A stretch of 50,428 bases of DNA from JAQUGA01 sp964521105 (GCA_964521105.1 CAZFPO010000013.1:1-50428), one strand, 5' to 3'; shown: positions 7,805 through 17,729, numbered from the stretch's first letter. The notes: generated from the letters alone by a model not told the origin. Numbers and translations are program-made.

Positions 7805-8303
7805 TGAGATAATTATTCATTTTGAAAATTTGAAGATGAGTTGATTTGAAGATTTGAAAATGTGCTAATTATTTAATGTGATAATGTGCTAATGATTAAA
7901 TTTTCTGATTCGCTAATTCTGGTCTTGGAGCGGAGTTGAGAAATACGAAAATCAGTTTCTCGACAAAGATATCAACCGTTGAATGAAGAAAAGATTGAGA
8001 AGAATGTATTTGGTTACTTCGCTTTGCTAATGTTTTTTATAACCACGAATTTCATTAGCTGTGGCTAGGCTCGAATGATTTTGATAGCAATTATGTATTC
8101 GACTTTAATTAGTTTATTTGTGGCTTTTTGCTTTCAATGAATGAGATACCATAAATAAAACAAGACGAGGAATATTCTAAATACTCAATGAAACATATTT
8201 TCGAGAAACTAAGGTGTACAAAAATGCTCTAAAAACCCCATAAATTTGATTATTTATTAAATTGAATTTCGGATTGAAAAATCATTAGAAACCTTAACAT
8301 TTT
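7805..8303. repeat. 500-base intergenic region of decayed dispersed repeats
   Basis: No gene is visible. Bases 7821-7910 are built from short words such as TTTGAAGA and ATGTGCTAAT. Bases 7844-7870 are identical to the last 27 bases of the window (50402-50428). A copy of the GGAGCGGAGT repeat is at 7924-7942. Around 8040-8135 there are fragments (AACCACGAATTTCA ... TTTGTGGCTTTTT) resembling the CCACGAATT-type inverted repeats of this phylum. The T-rich end near 8120-8140 could stop transcription. Confidence 0.55.
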
Positions 8304-8338
8304 TTTGGAGTCGTGATGAATGATTTTTTATACATTTG
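8304..8338 (+). promoter_or_regulatory. Promoter of guaB
   Basis: TTTG (8304-8307), a 23-base spacer and TACATTTG (8331-8338) fit the Bacteroidota consensus, the spacer being at the long end. The guaB ATG is at 8358. This promoter could drive the whole eight-gene run. Confidence 0.6.
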
Positions 8339-8357
8339 CATTTTAAAAATCAACAAC

Positions 8358-9830
8358 ATGGCATTTGATTTTGTTAAGGACAAATTTTTAGGTGAAGGGC
8401 TAACATACGATGATGTTTTGTTAGTGCCAGCATATAGTGAAGTTCTTCCACGCGATGTGGATACAGGCACTTTTTTCACTCGCAATATTTCGTTGCGTAT
8501 TCCGATCGTTTCGGCGGCTATGGATACCGTTACCGAATCGACTATGGCAATTGCCATGGCTCAAGAGGGTGGGATTGGAGTATTGCATAAAAACATGAGT
8601 ATCGAAGATCAAGCGAAAGAGGTGAAAAAAGTTAAGCGTGCCGAAAATGGAATGATAATTAATCCTATCACCATTTTTAAAGAGGGCAATGTTGATGATG
8701 CCTTACGTTTAATGGCTGAATACAAAATTGGTGGTATACCAGTAGTCGATAATGATGGCAAATTAGTAGGTATAGTTACCAATCGTGATTTGCGTTTTGA
8801 ACGAAATCTACAGCGAAAAATTTCGGACATTATGACCACCAATGTTATTACCACCCGTGAATTTACCGATTTTGAAAAGGCTGCCGATATACTTCAAGAA
8901 TATAAAATCGAAAAATTACCAGTAGTTGATAAAAATGGTATTTTGGTTGGTTTGATTACTTATAAAGATATTATAAAAATCAAAGCTCGTCCCAATGCCT
9001 GTAAAGATAGCATGGGTCGATTAAGGGTAGCCGCCGGAGTGGGTGTTTCGGGCGATATGATGGAACGTATTGACGAACTCGTAAAAGTAGGAGTTGATGC
9101 CTTGGTAATTGATACCGCTCATGGTCATTCTATGGGTGTGCTAGAAGCCACAAAATTAGTCAAGAAAAAATATCAACAAATTGACATAGTGGTTGGAAAT
9201 ATTGCTACATCCGAAGCTGCGCTTGATTTAATGAAAGCTGGTGCTGATGGCGTTAAAGTAGGAATTGGACCAGGATCAATTTGTACTACGCGAATTATTG
9301 CAGGAATTGGTGTTCCTCAATTAGCTGCAATTTATGCAGTTTCATCAGCATTAAAAGGCACAGGAATTCCTATTATTGCCGATGGTGGAATCCGCTATAC
9401 AGGTGATATTGTTAAAGCTTTGGCTGCCGGTGCCAACACTATTATGGCTGGCTCTTTATTTGCGGGCGTAGACGAATCACCAGGTGAAACCATCATTTTT
9501 GAGGGTCGTAAATATAAAACATACAGAGGTATGGGCTCTTTGGAAGCGATGCAAAAAGGTTCAAAAGATAGATATTTTCAAGATGCTGAAGATGATGTGA
9601 AAAAACTTGTCCCCGAAGGAATTGTTGGACGAGTTGCTTACAAAGGAACTCTTTCCGAAGTTATTCATCAAATGGTTGGTGGACTCAGAGCTGGAATGGG
9701 CTACACCGGATCAAAAGATATTGAAGCCCTCCAGAAAGCTAAATTTGTGAAAATATCACATGCCGGCATCCTCGAAAGTCATCCTCATGATATTATTATT
9801 ACTCGTGAAGCACCAAATTATTCAAGATAA
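8358..9830 (+). CDS. guaB: Inosine-5'-monophosphate dehydrogenase
   Basis: A 490-residue enzyme converting IMP to XMP with NAD+, the committed step of GMP synthesis. The N-terminal barrel part (LTYDDVLLVPAYSEVLPRDV) is followed by tandem CBS domains at about residues 95-205, then the catalytic half with DALVIDTAHGHS, the active-site loop GPGSICTTRI with nucleophile Cys309, IADGGIRYTGDIVKALAAGA and the flap region with YRGMGSLEAM. Full length. The ATG at 8358 (MAFDFVKDKF) is preferred over an upstream ATG at 8313 that lies inside the promoter. It heads a run of closely spaced genes through 18829. Confidence 0.97.
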   Translation: MAFDFVKDKFLGEGLTYDDVLLVPAYSEVLPRDVDTGTFFTRNISLRIPIVSAAMDTVTESTMAIAMAQEGGIGVLHKNMSIEDQAKEVKKVKRAENGMIINPITIFKEGNVDDALRLMAEYKIGGIPVVDNDGKLVGIVTNRDLRFERNLQRKISDIMTTNVITTREFTDFEKAADILQEYKIEKLPVVDKNGILVGLITYKDIIKIKARPNACKDSMGRLRVAAGVGVSGDMMERIDELVKVGVDALVIDTAHGHSMGVLEATKLVKKKYQQIDIVVGNIATSEAALDLMKAGADGVKVGIGPGSICTTRIIAGIGVPQLAAIYAVSSALKGTGIPIIADGGIRYTGDIVKALAAGANTIMAGSLFAGVDESPGETIIFEGRKYKTYRGMGSLEAMQKGSKDRYFQDAEDDVKKLVPEGIVGRVAYKGTLSEVIHQMVGGLRAGMGYTGSKDIEALQKAKFVKISHAGILESHPHDIIITREAPNYSR

Positions 9831-9860
9831 ATTATATAAAAAATCAAATTAAAAATCGAT

Positions 9861-11969
9861 ATGAAAACAAAATTGTTTATTGTAATAATCCTCTCAGCTC
9901 TCCTTTTTAAAGGATTTGAGTTGTCTGCTCAAAAAACCAAACAAACTACCAATACCAACAAAAAAACTACTACTACCACTACTACCAAAAAAACTGAAAC
10001 TCAAATAACTACAACTACACAAACAGCTCAAACTCCAGTTGTCGAAAACGATCCAGTTTTGTTAACAATTGGTAACGAAAAAGTTACTAAATCAGAATTT
10101 TTAGCCGTGTATATGAAAAATAATACGTCTAAAGACACAAAAATTAAAAAAGAGGATTTACAAGAATATCTTGAACTTTTTATCAATTTTAGATTAAAAG
10201 TAAAAGAAGCTGAATTCTTAAAATTAGATACTGCCACTTCATTTATTACTGAACTTGCTGGTTATCGTAAACAACTTACTCAACCTTTTTTGATTGATAA
10301 AGAGGTGAATGACTTATTGTTAGAAGAAGCTTATGAACGCTCAAAATGGGATATTCGTGCATCACATATTTTAGTTCGCATCGACCAAGATGCTAGTCCA
10401 AAAGATACATTGACAGCATGGAATAAAATTATGAATATTCGTAAACGAATTATGGCTGGTGAAGATTTTGGTAAAGTAGCAGCCGAAACTTCCGAAGATC
10501 CATCGGCTCGCGATCAAATGGTTGCTGGTCGTCCACCTATGAAAGGGAATAAAGGCGATTTAGGATATTTTTCGGTGTTTGATATGGTTTATCCTTTTGA
10601 AACTGGTGCATATACAAACGCTGTTGGTCAGGTTTCGATGCCTGTTCGCACCGCTTTTGGTTATCATCTAATTAAAGTTACCGACAAAAAACCATCTTTA
10701 GGTAAAATTCAAGTAGCTCATCTTTTATTAAACAAACATGCCGAAGGTAATTCAGCCGACTCAATAAAAAATCTTACAAAAATTAAGGAAATTCAAGAAA
10801 AAATGAAACAAGGTGTTTCGTTTGAAGACTTAATTAAAGAGTATTCTGATGATAAAGGCTCGGCTGCTAAGGGCGGTATGCTTCCTTGGTTTGGTCCAAA
10901 CCGCATGGTGCCCGAATTTGTTGAAGTTATTTACGGTTTAAAGAAAAATGAAGTTTCGGCTCCAACTCTTACCATGTATGGCTGGCATTTTATTAAACTT
11001 ATCGACTACAAAGGAGTACCTACTTACGAAGAGAGCAAAAATGAGCTAAAAATGAAGATTTCGCGTGATATCCGCTCAAATAAAAGTAAAGATGTGTTTA
11101 TCAATCGTTTGAAAAAAGAATACAAATTTACCGAAGATATTAAATTGTTTGAAGCATTTTATACAGTTGCTGATACTTCGTTAACTAATGGTAATTGGAA
11201 AGCTTCCAAAGCAGCAAGTTTGAATAAAGTAATGATAAAATTTGCTGATAAATCGTTTACTCAAACCGATTTTGCAAATTATCTCGAAAAACATCAAGGC
11301 GACTCTAAATCAGACGATGCTAAAGCCATTTTACGTAGTAGATACAATAAATGGGTAGAAGATGTTATTATTGAATTTGAAGATAGCCAACTTTCAACTA
11401 AACATAAAGAATTTAGAGATTTAATGAAAGAATATCGCGATGGAATTTTACTTTTTGAATTAACCGATCAAATGGTTTGGTCAAAAGCTGTAAAAGATAC
11501 CGTTGGTTTAAAAGACTATTATGAAGATATTAAATTAAACTATCAAAATCCTCGAAGAGTGGAAGCTTCAATTTTTAAATTTAAAGATGAAAAAATTGCT
11601 CGTAAAAATTTAAAAACAATAAACAAAATGGTTGCCGGAGGTACAAAACCAGCCGACATTGTTACCCAATTAAATAAAAAAGTTCAAATTGTTGAGCTCG
11701 AAAGTGGAACTTATGTAAAAGGTGATAATGCCGTTGTTGATAAATTTGAGTGGAAAAAAGGAGTGTCTGACGTTGAATATATTAATGGCGATTATCAAAT
11801 TGTTTATATGGATAAAGTGCTCGAAATGGCTCCTAAACCGTTTAACGAAATTAAAGGTATTGTAATTTCTGAATATCAAAATTATCTTGAAAAAGAATGG
11901 ATAAAATCGCTTCGTGCTAAATATCCGTATAAAGTTGATATGGAAGTTTTTAACAGCATTATTAAGTAA
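9861..11969 (+). CDS. Periplasmic parvulin-type peptidylprolyl isomerase (two PpiC domains)
   Basis: A 702-residue exported folding factor. A signal peptide (about residues 1-24) and a Thr/Lys low-complexity linker (25-57) come first. Next is a SurA-N-like chaperone part starting DPVLLTIGNEKVTKSEFLAVY. Two parvulin domains follow, the first at about 165-275 (RASHILVRI ... DLGYFSVFDMVYPFE ... FGYHLIKVTDKK), the second at about 282-385 (VAHLLLNKH ... KGGMLPWFGPNRMVPEF ... YGWHFIKLIDYKG). The C-terminal 300 residues form another chaperone-like region. It probably escorts outer-membrane proteins and type IX components across the periplasm. It is 30 bases after guaB and tightly linked to two related genes. 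Confidence 0.9.
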   Translation: MKTKLFIVIILSALLFKGFELSAQKTKQTTNTNKKTTTTTTTKKTETQITTTTQTAQTPVVENDPVLLTIGNEKVTKSEFLAVYMKNNTSKDTKIKKEDLQEYLELFINFRLKVKEAEFLKLDTATSFITELAGYRKQLTQPFLIDKEVNDLLLEEAYERSKWDIRASHILVRIDQDASPKDTLTAWNKIMNIRKRIMAGEDFGKVAAETSEDPSARDQMVAGRPPMKGNKGDLGYFSVFDMVYPFETGAYTNAVGQVSMPVRTAFGYHLIKVTDKKPSLGKIQVAHLLLNKHAEGNSADSIKNLTKIKEIQEKMKQGVSFEDLIKEYSDDKGSAAKGGMLPWFGPNRMVPEFVEVIYGLKKNEVSAPTLTMYGWHFIKLIDYKGVPTYEESKNELKMKISRDIRSNKSKDVFINRLKKEYKFTEDIKLFEAFYTVADTSLTNGNWKASKAASLNKVMIKFADKSFTQTDFANYLEKHQGDSKSDDAKAILRSRYNKWVEDVIIEFEDSQLSTKHKEFRDLMKEYRDGILLFELTDQMVWSKAVKDTVGLKDYYEDIKLNYQNPRRVEASIFKFKDEKIARKNLKTINKMVAGGTKPADIVTQLNKKVQIVELESGTYVKGDNAVVDKFEWKKGVSDVEYINGDYQIVYMDKVLEMAPKPFNEIKGIVISEYQNYLEKEWIKSLRAKYPYKVDMEVFNSIIK

Positions 11970-11985
11970 GGAGGAATCCATTAAT

Positions 11986-12825
11986 TTGAAAATAAAATTT
12001 TTATTTTTCTTTATTATTTCAATATTTATTGTTGCCTGCTCTGGACCAAAAGGAGATATTCCTTTAGCCAAGGTTGGCAACAATACCCTTTATTATTCCG
12101 ATTTAAAAGTTGATATACCTGATGGTGTTTCTGCCCAAGATAGTGTCGAAATTGTTAAAAATCTAGTTCAAAATTGGATAATGAACGAACTTATGGCAAC
12201 CGAAGCAGATGATTATCTCGAAAAAAACGAAAAAGACTTTTCAAAACAAATCGAAGATTATAAAAAATCCTTATTAATTTTTGAATTTGAAAAAAAATGG
12301 GTATTGGAACATATTGATACAAATATCTCTGATTCTGAAATTCAAAAGTATTACCAGTCAAACCAGTCACAATTTGAATTAAAAACTAGCATACTTAAGC
12401 TTAAATTTATAAAAGTTTCAAAAACGCAAAAAGAGAATATCAAACAACAAGCAAAACGCTTGTTGTTTGAGTCAAATAATAAAAATTTAATTGAAAAGTT
12501 TTGTGAAGATTATGCCGATAACTTTTTCCTTGACGACTCTGTTTGGTTAGTGTATGATGATATCGTTAAAGAAATTCCAATTTCGGAAGTGTTGCCAAAA
12601 GATGCTGTTACAAATAATAAAAAAATAGAAGTCTCTGACAATCAATTCGATTATTTTGTGTTTGTAAAGGAAGTTAAAATTGAAAATCAAGTGTCGCCGG
12701 CAAATTTTGAGAATGAAAATATTAAAAAAATATTAATTCAAAAAAGAAAGAATCAATTGTTAGATTCGTTATATCAAAACATTTACACTAAAGCTTCTAA
12801 TTCGGGTTCTTATACTATTTATTAA
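11986..12825 (+). CDS. SurA-N-like lipoprotein lacking a parvulin domain
   Basis: A 279-residue predicted lipoprotein between two parvulin genes. I start it at TTG 11986, with an AAGGAGG-like sequence at 11968-11974 and no ATG in a sensible position. This gives a short hydrophobic signal ending in IVAC with lipidated Cys18. The rest (IPLAKVGNNTLYYSDLKV, then helical ATEADDYLEKNEKDF) resembles the N-terminal chaperone half of SurA/PpiC proteins, but I see no parvulin active-site block. It is probably a non-enzymatic chaperone paralogue. An earlier start inside the preceding gene is possible but would destroy the lipoprotein signal. Confidence 0.7.
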   Translation: MKIKFLFFFIISIFIVACSGPKGDIPLAKVGNNTLYYSDLKVDIPDGVSAQDSVEIVKNLVQNWIMNELMATEADDYLEKNEKDFSKQIEDYKKSLLIFEFEKKWVLEHIDTNISDSEIQKYYQSNQSQFELKTSILKLKFIKVSKTQKENIKQQAKRLLFESNNKNLIEKFCEDYADNFFLDDSVWLVYDDIVKEIPISEVLPKDAVTNNKKIEVSDNQFDYFVFVKEVKIENQVSPANFENENIKKILIQKRKNQLLDSLYQNIYTKASNSGSYTIY

Positions 12826-12834
12826 ATCGAAAAT

Positions 12835-14193
12835 ATGAAAAAACTTCGTTATTATGTACTACTAATATTAGTTCTTGGGATTTCACTTTCAAGTTATTCG
12901 CAAAGCGATTCGTCAAAAATTATTGATGAAGTGGTTGCGGTTGTAGGCAAAAATTATATATTATTATCCGATATTGAAAGTCAATATTTGCAGCTAAAAA
13001 TGCAATATGGTTTAGCCGAAGGCGGAATGGAATTAAGGTGCAATATCCTTGAAAATATGATGTTTCAAAAACTATTAGTTAATCAAGCAATGATTGATAG
13101 CGTTGTAGTTACCGATGCTCAGGTGAATGATAGAATTGAACGAAATTTAAGATATTTCATGTCGCAATTTGGCTCCAAAACCAAACTTGAAGAATACTAT
13201 AAAAAAAGTTATTCCGAAATTAAAGAAGAACTTAAAGCTCCAATAAAAGAGCAACTACTATCGGAAATTATGCAAGAAAAAATAACACAAAACATTGTTA
13301 TTACTCCAGGCGAAGTTAAATCGTACTTTTTGCAAATTAATCCCGATAGTATTCCTTTAATCCCTGCCGAATATGAACTAATTCAAATTGTTCAAACTCC
13401 AAAAATTACTGATGTTGAAATTAAACAGGCTACCGATAAGTTAAATACATTTCGAGATAGAATTTTAAAAGGTGAAAGTTTTACCACAATTGCTGTTCTT
13501 TATTCCGAAGATCCTGGAAGCATGTCAAAAGGAGGGGAACTGGGTTTTTTCTCACGTGGCGATATGTATCCCGAGTTTGAAGCAGCCGCTTTTAGTTTAA
13601 AACCTGGTGAAGTTTCGCCAATTATTAAAACAAAAGCTGGTTTTCATATTCTGCAATTAATTGAGCGTAGAGGCGAAACTATTAATGTCCGCCATATTCT
13701 AATTCAGGCTAAACCATCTACCGAAAGTATGATGAAATCAAAATTATTCCTTGATAGTGTTTACACGTTGATTATCGAAAATAAAATATCTATCGATTCG
13801 GCAGCTATTTTGTTTTCCGATGATCCATCAAAAAATTCGGGTGGAATTATTATTAACCCATACACAGGCACCTCATTTTTTGAAACAGAACACTTAGATA
13901 AATCGCTTATTTATGCTGTTGAGAAATTAAAAGTTGGGGAATTTACTAAACCACTCCCAATGGTAAACGAAGAAGGTATGAACGCTTATCGTATCATTTA
14001 TTTGAAAACATTAAAACAACCTCATAAAGCTAATTTAAAAGACGATTACGACCGAATTCAAAAATCAGCCTTGGAAAGTAAAAAAGCTGATGCCATTCAG
14101 CAATGGATTAGCGATAAACTAAATAATACATTTGTAAAAATAAAAGCTCCATACTCAAATTGCGATTTTGACAATAAATGGACTAAGAAATAA
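12835..14193 (+). CDS. surA: SurA-like periplasmic chaperone / peptidylprolyl isomerase
   Basis: A 452-residue exported protein with the SurA layout: signal peptide (residues 1-22), N-terminal chaperone domain (IIDEVVAVVGKNYILLSDIES), a first parvulin domain at about 178-280 (FTTIAVLYSEDPGSMSKGGE, FEAAAFSLKPGEVSPIIKTKAGFHILQL) and a second starting INVRHILIQA that is less conserved. SurA delivers unfolded outer-membrane beta-barrels to the BAM complex. The order guaB, parvulin, lipoprotein, surA, moxR is one I recall from other Bacteroidales. It starts nine bases after the preceding stop. Confidence 0.88.
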   Translation: MKKLRYYVLLILVLGISLSSYSQSDSSKIIDEVVAVVGKNYILLSDIESQYLQLKMQYGLAEGGMELRCNILENMMFQKLLVNQAMIDSVVVTDAQVNDRIERNLRYFMSQFGSKTKLEEYYKKSYSEIKEELKAPIKEQLLSEIMQEKITQNIVITPGEVKSYFLQINPDSIPLIPAEYELIQIVQTPKITDVEIKQATDKLNTFRDRILKGESFTTIAVLYSEDPGSMSKGGELGFFSRGDMYPEFEAAAFSLKPGEVSPIIKTKAGFHILQLIERRGETINVRHILIQAKPSTESMMKSKLFLDSVYTLIIENKISIDSAAILFSDDPSKNSGGIIINPYTGTSFFETEHLDKSLIYAVEKLKVGEFTKPLPMVNEEGMNAYRIIYLKTLKQPHKANLKDDYDRIQKSALESKKADAIQQWISDKLNNTFVKIKAPYSNCDFDNKWTKK

Positions 14194-14202
14194 TTTAATT
14201 AT

Positions 14203-15174
14203 ATGATTCAATTTGCAAACGATGCCGAAGCGGTAAAAGTTTTTAGAGATAAATATGAAATTTTAAAATCCGAAGTTTCAAAAGTAATTGTTGGACAAGA
14301 TGACGTGCTTAAAGATGTAATAGTTTCAATTTTTTGCCGAAGTCATGCTTTATTAGTAGGCGTTCCTGGCTTAGCAAAAACCTTAATGATTACTACCATT
14401 GCTAAATGTTTGGGTTTATCTTTTAATCGTATTCAGTTTACTCCCGACTTAATGCCATCAGACATCATGGGAACAGAAATACTTGACGAAAATCGTACGT
14501 TTAAATTCATTAAAGGACCTGTTTTTGCGCATATTGTGCTTGCCGACGAAATTAACCGAACTCCTCCTAAAACTCAGTCGGCTTTGCTTGAAGCTATGCA
14601 GGAACGATCGGTTTCAATCGCTTCAAAAACTCATATTTTACCCAATCCATTTTTTGTTTTAGCAACTCAAAACCCAATCGAACAAGAAGGTACATATCCA
14701 CTGCCCGAAGCTCAACTCGACCGTTTTATGTTCAATATTATCCTCGATTATCCAAGCGTTGAAGAGGAAATTTCCATTGTTAAAAATACTGTTACTAAAA
14801 ATTTACCCGAGCCCCAAGTGGTATTAACCATTGATGAAGTATTGTACTTTCAGGAATTTATGAAACGAATTCCTATTGTTGATAATGTATACAAATATGC
14901 GGTAAATTTAGCAACTATTACACGTCCGGGAACACAACTAGCTCACCCGTGGGCAAACGAATATTTGGCTTGGGGTGCTGGTCCTCGTGCTTCTCAAAAT
15001 TTTATTATGGCAGCTCGCTGTCATGCTGTAATTGCCGGAAAGCATGCTCCCGATATTGAAGACATTAAAGCAGTAGCTCCATCTATACTTCGTCACCGAT
15101 TAGTGAAAAACTACAAAGCCGAAGCCGAAGGAATTTCTATCGAAGATATTATTCAAAAATTTATAAACTCTTAA
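14203..15174 (+). CDS. MoxR-family AAA+ ATPase
   Basis: A 323-residue MoxR ATPase. Walker A is GVPGLAKT (residues 53-60), Walker B IVLADE (111-116), followed by EINRTPPKTQSALLEAMQE, the sensor region FVLATQNPIEQEGTYPLPEAQLDRF, and a C-terminal lid with LRHRLVKNYKAEAEG. MoxR proteins act as chaperones in maturing or activating envelope complexes, commonly beside von Willebrand-domain Bat genes. No such partner is present here; the neighbours are surA and gldF, nine and 26 bases away. Confidence 0.92.
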   Translation: MIQFANDAEAVKVFRDKYEILKSEVSKVIVGQDDVLKDVIVSIFCRSHALLVGVPGLAKTLMITTIAKCLGLSFNRIQFTPDLMPSDIMGTEILDENRTFKFIKGPVFAHIVLADEINRTPPKTQSALLEAMQERSVSIASKTHILPNPFFVLATQNPIEQEGTYPLPEAQLDRFMFNIILDYPSVEEEISIVKNTVTKNLPEPQVVLTIDEVLYFQEFMKRIPIVDNVYKYAVNLATITRPGTQLAHPWANEYLAWGAGPRASQNFIMAARCHAVIAGKHAPDIEDIKAVAPSILRHRLVKNYKAEAEGISIEDIIQKFINS

Positions 15175-15200
15175 TATTCATTGTTTTAAACGATTAACCT

Positions 15201-15932
15201 ATGTTTGCATTATTTAAACGAGAAATTTTAAGCTTTTTAAGTTCACTCATCGGATATGTTGTAATTGGTGTTTTTTTAGTGATAACTAGCTTGTTCATGT
15301 GGGTTTTCCCACTCGATTTTAATGTAATTGAGCTTGGTTATGCCAACATCGACGGACTTTTTATGCTAGCTCCTTTTGTATTCCTATTTCTTATACCAGC
15401 TCTTACTATGAGGTCGTTTGCCGAAGAAAGAAGAACCGGAACTATCGAACTTCTCCTCACTAAACCACTTACCGATTTGCAAATTATTTTAGCTAAATTT
15501 TTTTCATATTGGGTATTGCTTTTCATAGCTTTACTTCCTACACTTTTCTATTTTTATTCGGTGTATCATTTAGGTTATCCAAAAGGTAATATCGATCAAG
15601 GTGGAATGTGGGGTTCATATATTGGTTTGTTTTTACTGGGTGGTGCATTTGTTTCAATTGGAGTGTTTGTTTCATCAATCACCGATAATCAAATTGTTTC
15701 TTTTATTATTTCCGTTTTCGTTTGCCTATTTCTTTACCTTGGATTTGAATTTATATATTCCCTCGAGATTTTTGGCAAATATTCGCTGTTTGTAAAAAGT
15801 ATTGGAATTAGTCATCACTATTCTTCTATCAGCCGCGGTGTAGTCGATTCTCGCGATGTAATTTATTTTTTTAGTATAATTTCTATTTCACTTTTATCGG
15901 CAAAATTATCTCTTCAAACTCGAAAATGGTAA
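15201..15932 (+). CDS. gldF: GldF-like ABC-2 transporter permease
   Basis: A 243-residue polytopic permease with about six membrane segments. The N-terminal MFALFKREILSFLSSLIGYVV, the juxtamembrane RSFAEERRTGTIELLLTKPLTDLQI and the following gldG-like gene identify it as GldF of the GldAFG ABC system, first found through gliding motility in Flavobacterium but also kept in non-gliding Bacteroidota. No ATPase (GldA) gene is adjacent, so the complex must draw it from elsewhere. Confidence 0.88.
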   Translation: MFALFKREILSFLSSLIGYVVIGVFLVITSLFMWVFPLDFNVIELGYANIDGLFMLAPFVFLFLIPALTMRSFAEERRTGTIELLLTKPLTDLQIILAKFFSYWVLLFIALLPTLFYFYSVYHLGYPKGNIDQGGMWGSYIGLFLLGGAFVSIGVFVSSITDNQIVSFIISVFVCLFLYLGFEFIYSLEIFGKYSLFVKSIGISHHYSSISRGVVDSRDVIYFFSIISISLLSAKLSLQTRKW

Positions 15933-15974
15933 GTTGTTACTTGACGAAGATTAGTCATTAAAACGTAATTCTGT

Positions 15975-17729
15975 ATGAAAATAAATAAACAAAATATAGT
16001 AATGAAAAGGGGCTTGAAACAAAACAATTTAACAGTTTTTGTTGTTTCAATTATTGCAATTTTTATTCTTAACATTTTATGCTCGTTTTGGTTTTTCCGA
16101 ATCGATTTAACTGCCGAAAAAAGATATTCTTTGTCTAAATCAACCAAAAATATTTTAAAAGAGTTAGATGATGTAGTTTACTTTAAAGTTTATTTAGAAG
16201 GTGATTTTCCTGCTGGATTCAAAAAATTGAGTAAAGAAACCCGCGAATTATTAGACGAATATCGCGCATATTCCGATAATATTCAGTACGAATTTATCGA
16301 CCCATCGGAAGGACGTGATGAAAAAGAAACTAAAGCTTTTTACAACGAATTGTATAAAAAAGGGATTCAACCAACTCGCTTACAAGACCGTAAAGCCGAC
16401 GGAGTTAAAACTCAAGTTATCTTTCCAGGGGCATTAGTTACCTATAAACAAAAGGAAATACCGCTTCAATTGCTTTCAACCAATATAAACACTCCTCCCG
16501 AAGAAGTTTTAAATATTTCTATCCAAAACCTTGAGTATAATATCACGTCAACAATTACTAAATTAACCAAAAAAAATAAATCAAAAATCGCCTTCATAGA
16601 AGGACATGGGGAACTTGAACCTATCGAAGTTGCCGATATTGCCAAAGATTTGGGCGAGTTTTATCAAATTGAACGAGTAACAATTGACGAAAAAGTTAAC
16701 TCTCTCCGTAATTTTGAGTACGATTCGACAAATGGCAAAGTTAATATTTGGAATAAATATCAACTTTTAATTATTGCAAAACCTACTAAACCATTTTCGG
16801 ATAAAGACAAGTTTATTATCGACCAATTTGTTATGCGAGGAGGAAGTGTGCTTTGGCTCATTGATCCTGTTTTTGCATCAATGGATAGCCTTAGGGGAAA
16901 TGCCGAAACATACGGTATTATTAACGATATTAACCTCGATGATATGTTTTTTAGGTATGGTGTTCGTTTTAATTCAAATCTGTTACAGGATATGAATGCT
17001 TTGCCTATTCCTATTGTTACAGGACAAATGGGAAATAAACCACAGCAAGAATTTATTCCTTGGTATTATTTCCCAATTATTACTCCTCTGTCCGAGAATC
17101 CAATAGTTAAAAATTTAAATTCTATTAAAACCGAGTTTATTAGTAGCATCGACACGGTTGGTACCTTACCTCTAAAAAAAGAAGTCTTACTAACTTCTTC
17201 AAAATATACTAAAATTGTACAAGCTCCCATAATAATAAATTTAAATATTTTAAAATTAAAACCCGATCAACGCGAATTTACCAGTAGATTTTTGCCTGTA
17301 TCAATCCTTGTTGAAGGAGAATTTAAATCGCTTTTTGAAGGTCGTATTGCTCCCGAAGTTGATACATCGAGTTTAATCCAATATGTAAAGCAAGGAAAAA
17401 AAGCTAAAATGATTTTTGTTTCCGATGGGGACATGATTAAAAATCAAGTGGATAAAATTGGTCCACTTCCATTAGGCTATGACAGATATACGCAGTTAAA
17501 TTTCGGAAACAAAGAATTTTTATTAAATGCTGTCAATTATTTAATGGGAGATGACGACTTAATGCAAGTTCGTGCACGCGATATTAAATTACGTTTATTA
17601 GATAAAACAAAGCTATTGAAAAATGAGCTATACTGGAAGGTATTTAATGTGTCGATGCCTTTATTAATTGTAATTTTGCTTGGCATAGCCATGGTTTATT
17701 ATCGAAAATTTAAGTATACTCGAAAGTAA
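15975..17729 (+). CDS. gldG: GldG-like ABC transporter auxiliary protein
   Basis: A 584-residue protein with one N-terminal membrane anchor (about residues 22-43), a large extracytoplasmic domain and a C-terminal anchor (about 556-577). FFRIDLTAEKRYSLSKSTKNIL at the start of the soluble part and the ABC_transp_aux-type body (IAFIEGHGELEPIEVADIAK, GGSVLWLIDPVFASMDSL, MIFVSDGDMIKNQVD) are typical of GldG. It follows gldF with a 42-base gap. A second in-frame Met at residue 10 is an alternative start. It probably forms the periplasm-facing part of the GldFG membrane complex; its substrate is unknown. Confidence 0.88.
   Translation: MKINKQNIVMKRGLKQNNLTVFVVSIIAIFILNILCSFWFFRIDLTAEKRYSLSKSTKNILKELDDVVYFKVYLEGDFPAGFKKLSKETRELLDEYRAYSDNIQYEFIDPSEGRDEKETKAFYNELYKKGIQPTRLQDRKADGVKTQVIFPGALVTYKQKEIPLQLLSTNINTPPEEVLNISIQNLEYNITSTITKLTKKNKSKIAFIEGHGELEPIEVADIAKDLGEFYQIERVTIDEKVNSLRNFEYDSTNGKVNIWNKYQLLIIAKPTKPFSDKDKFIIDQFVMRGGSVLWLIDPVFASMDSLRGNAETYGIINDINLDDMFFRYGVRFNSNLLQDMNALPIPIVTGQMGNKPQQEFIPWYYFPIITPLSENPIVKNLNSIKTEFISSIDTVGTLPLKKEVLLTSSKYTKIVQAPIIINLNILKLKPDQREFTSRFLPVSILVEGEFKSLFEGRIAPEVDTSSLIQYVKQGKKAKMIFVSDGDMIKNQVDKIGPLPLGYDRYTQLNFGNKEFLLNAVNYLMGDDDLMQVRARDIKLRLLDKTKLLKNELYWKVFNVSMPLLIVILLGIAMVYYRKFKYTRK

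Noticed and set aside
8304..8357. Purine riboswitch or other structured leader before guaB
   Set aside because: The leader from the predicted start is only about 15-20 bases and has no room for an aptamer.
11670..12083. Antisense open frame of 137 codons
   Set aside because: It lies opposite the parvulin gene and the SurA-N-like gene, which have strong coding evidence. Its composition is Phe/Asn/Ile-rich, as expected of AT-rich antisense.
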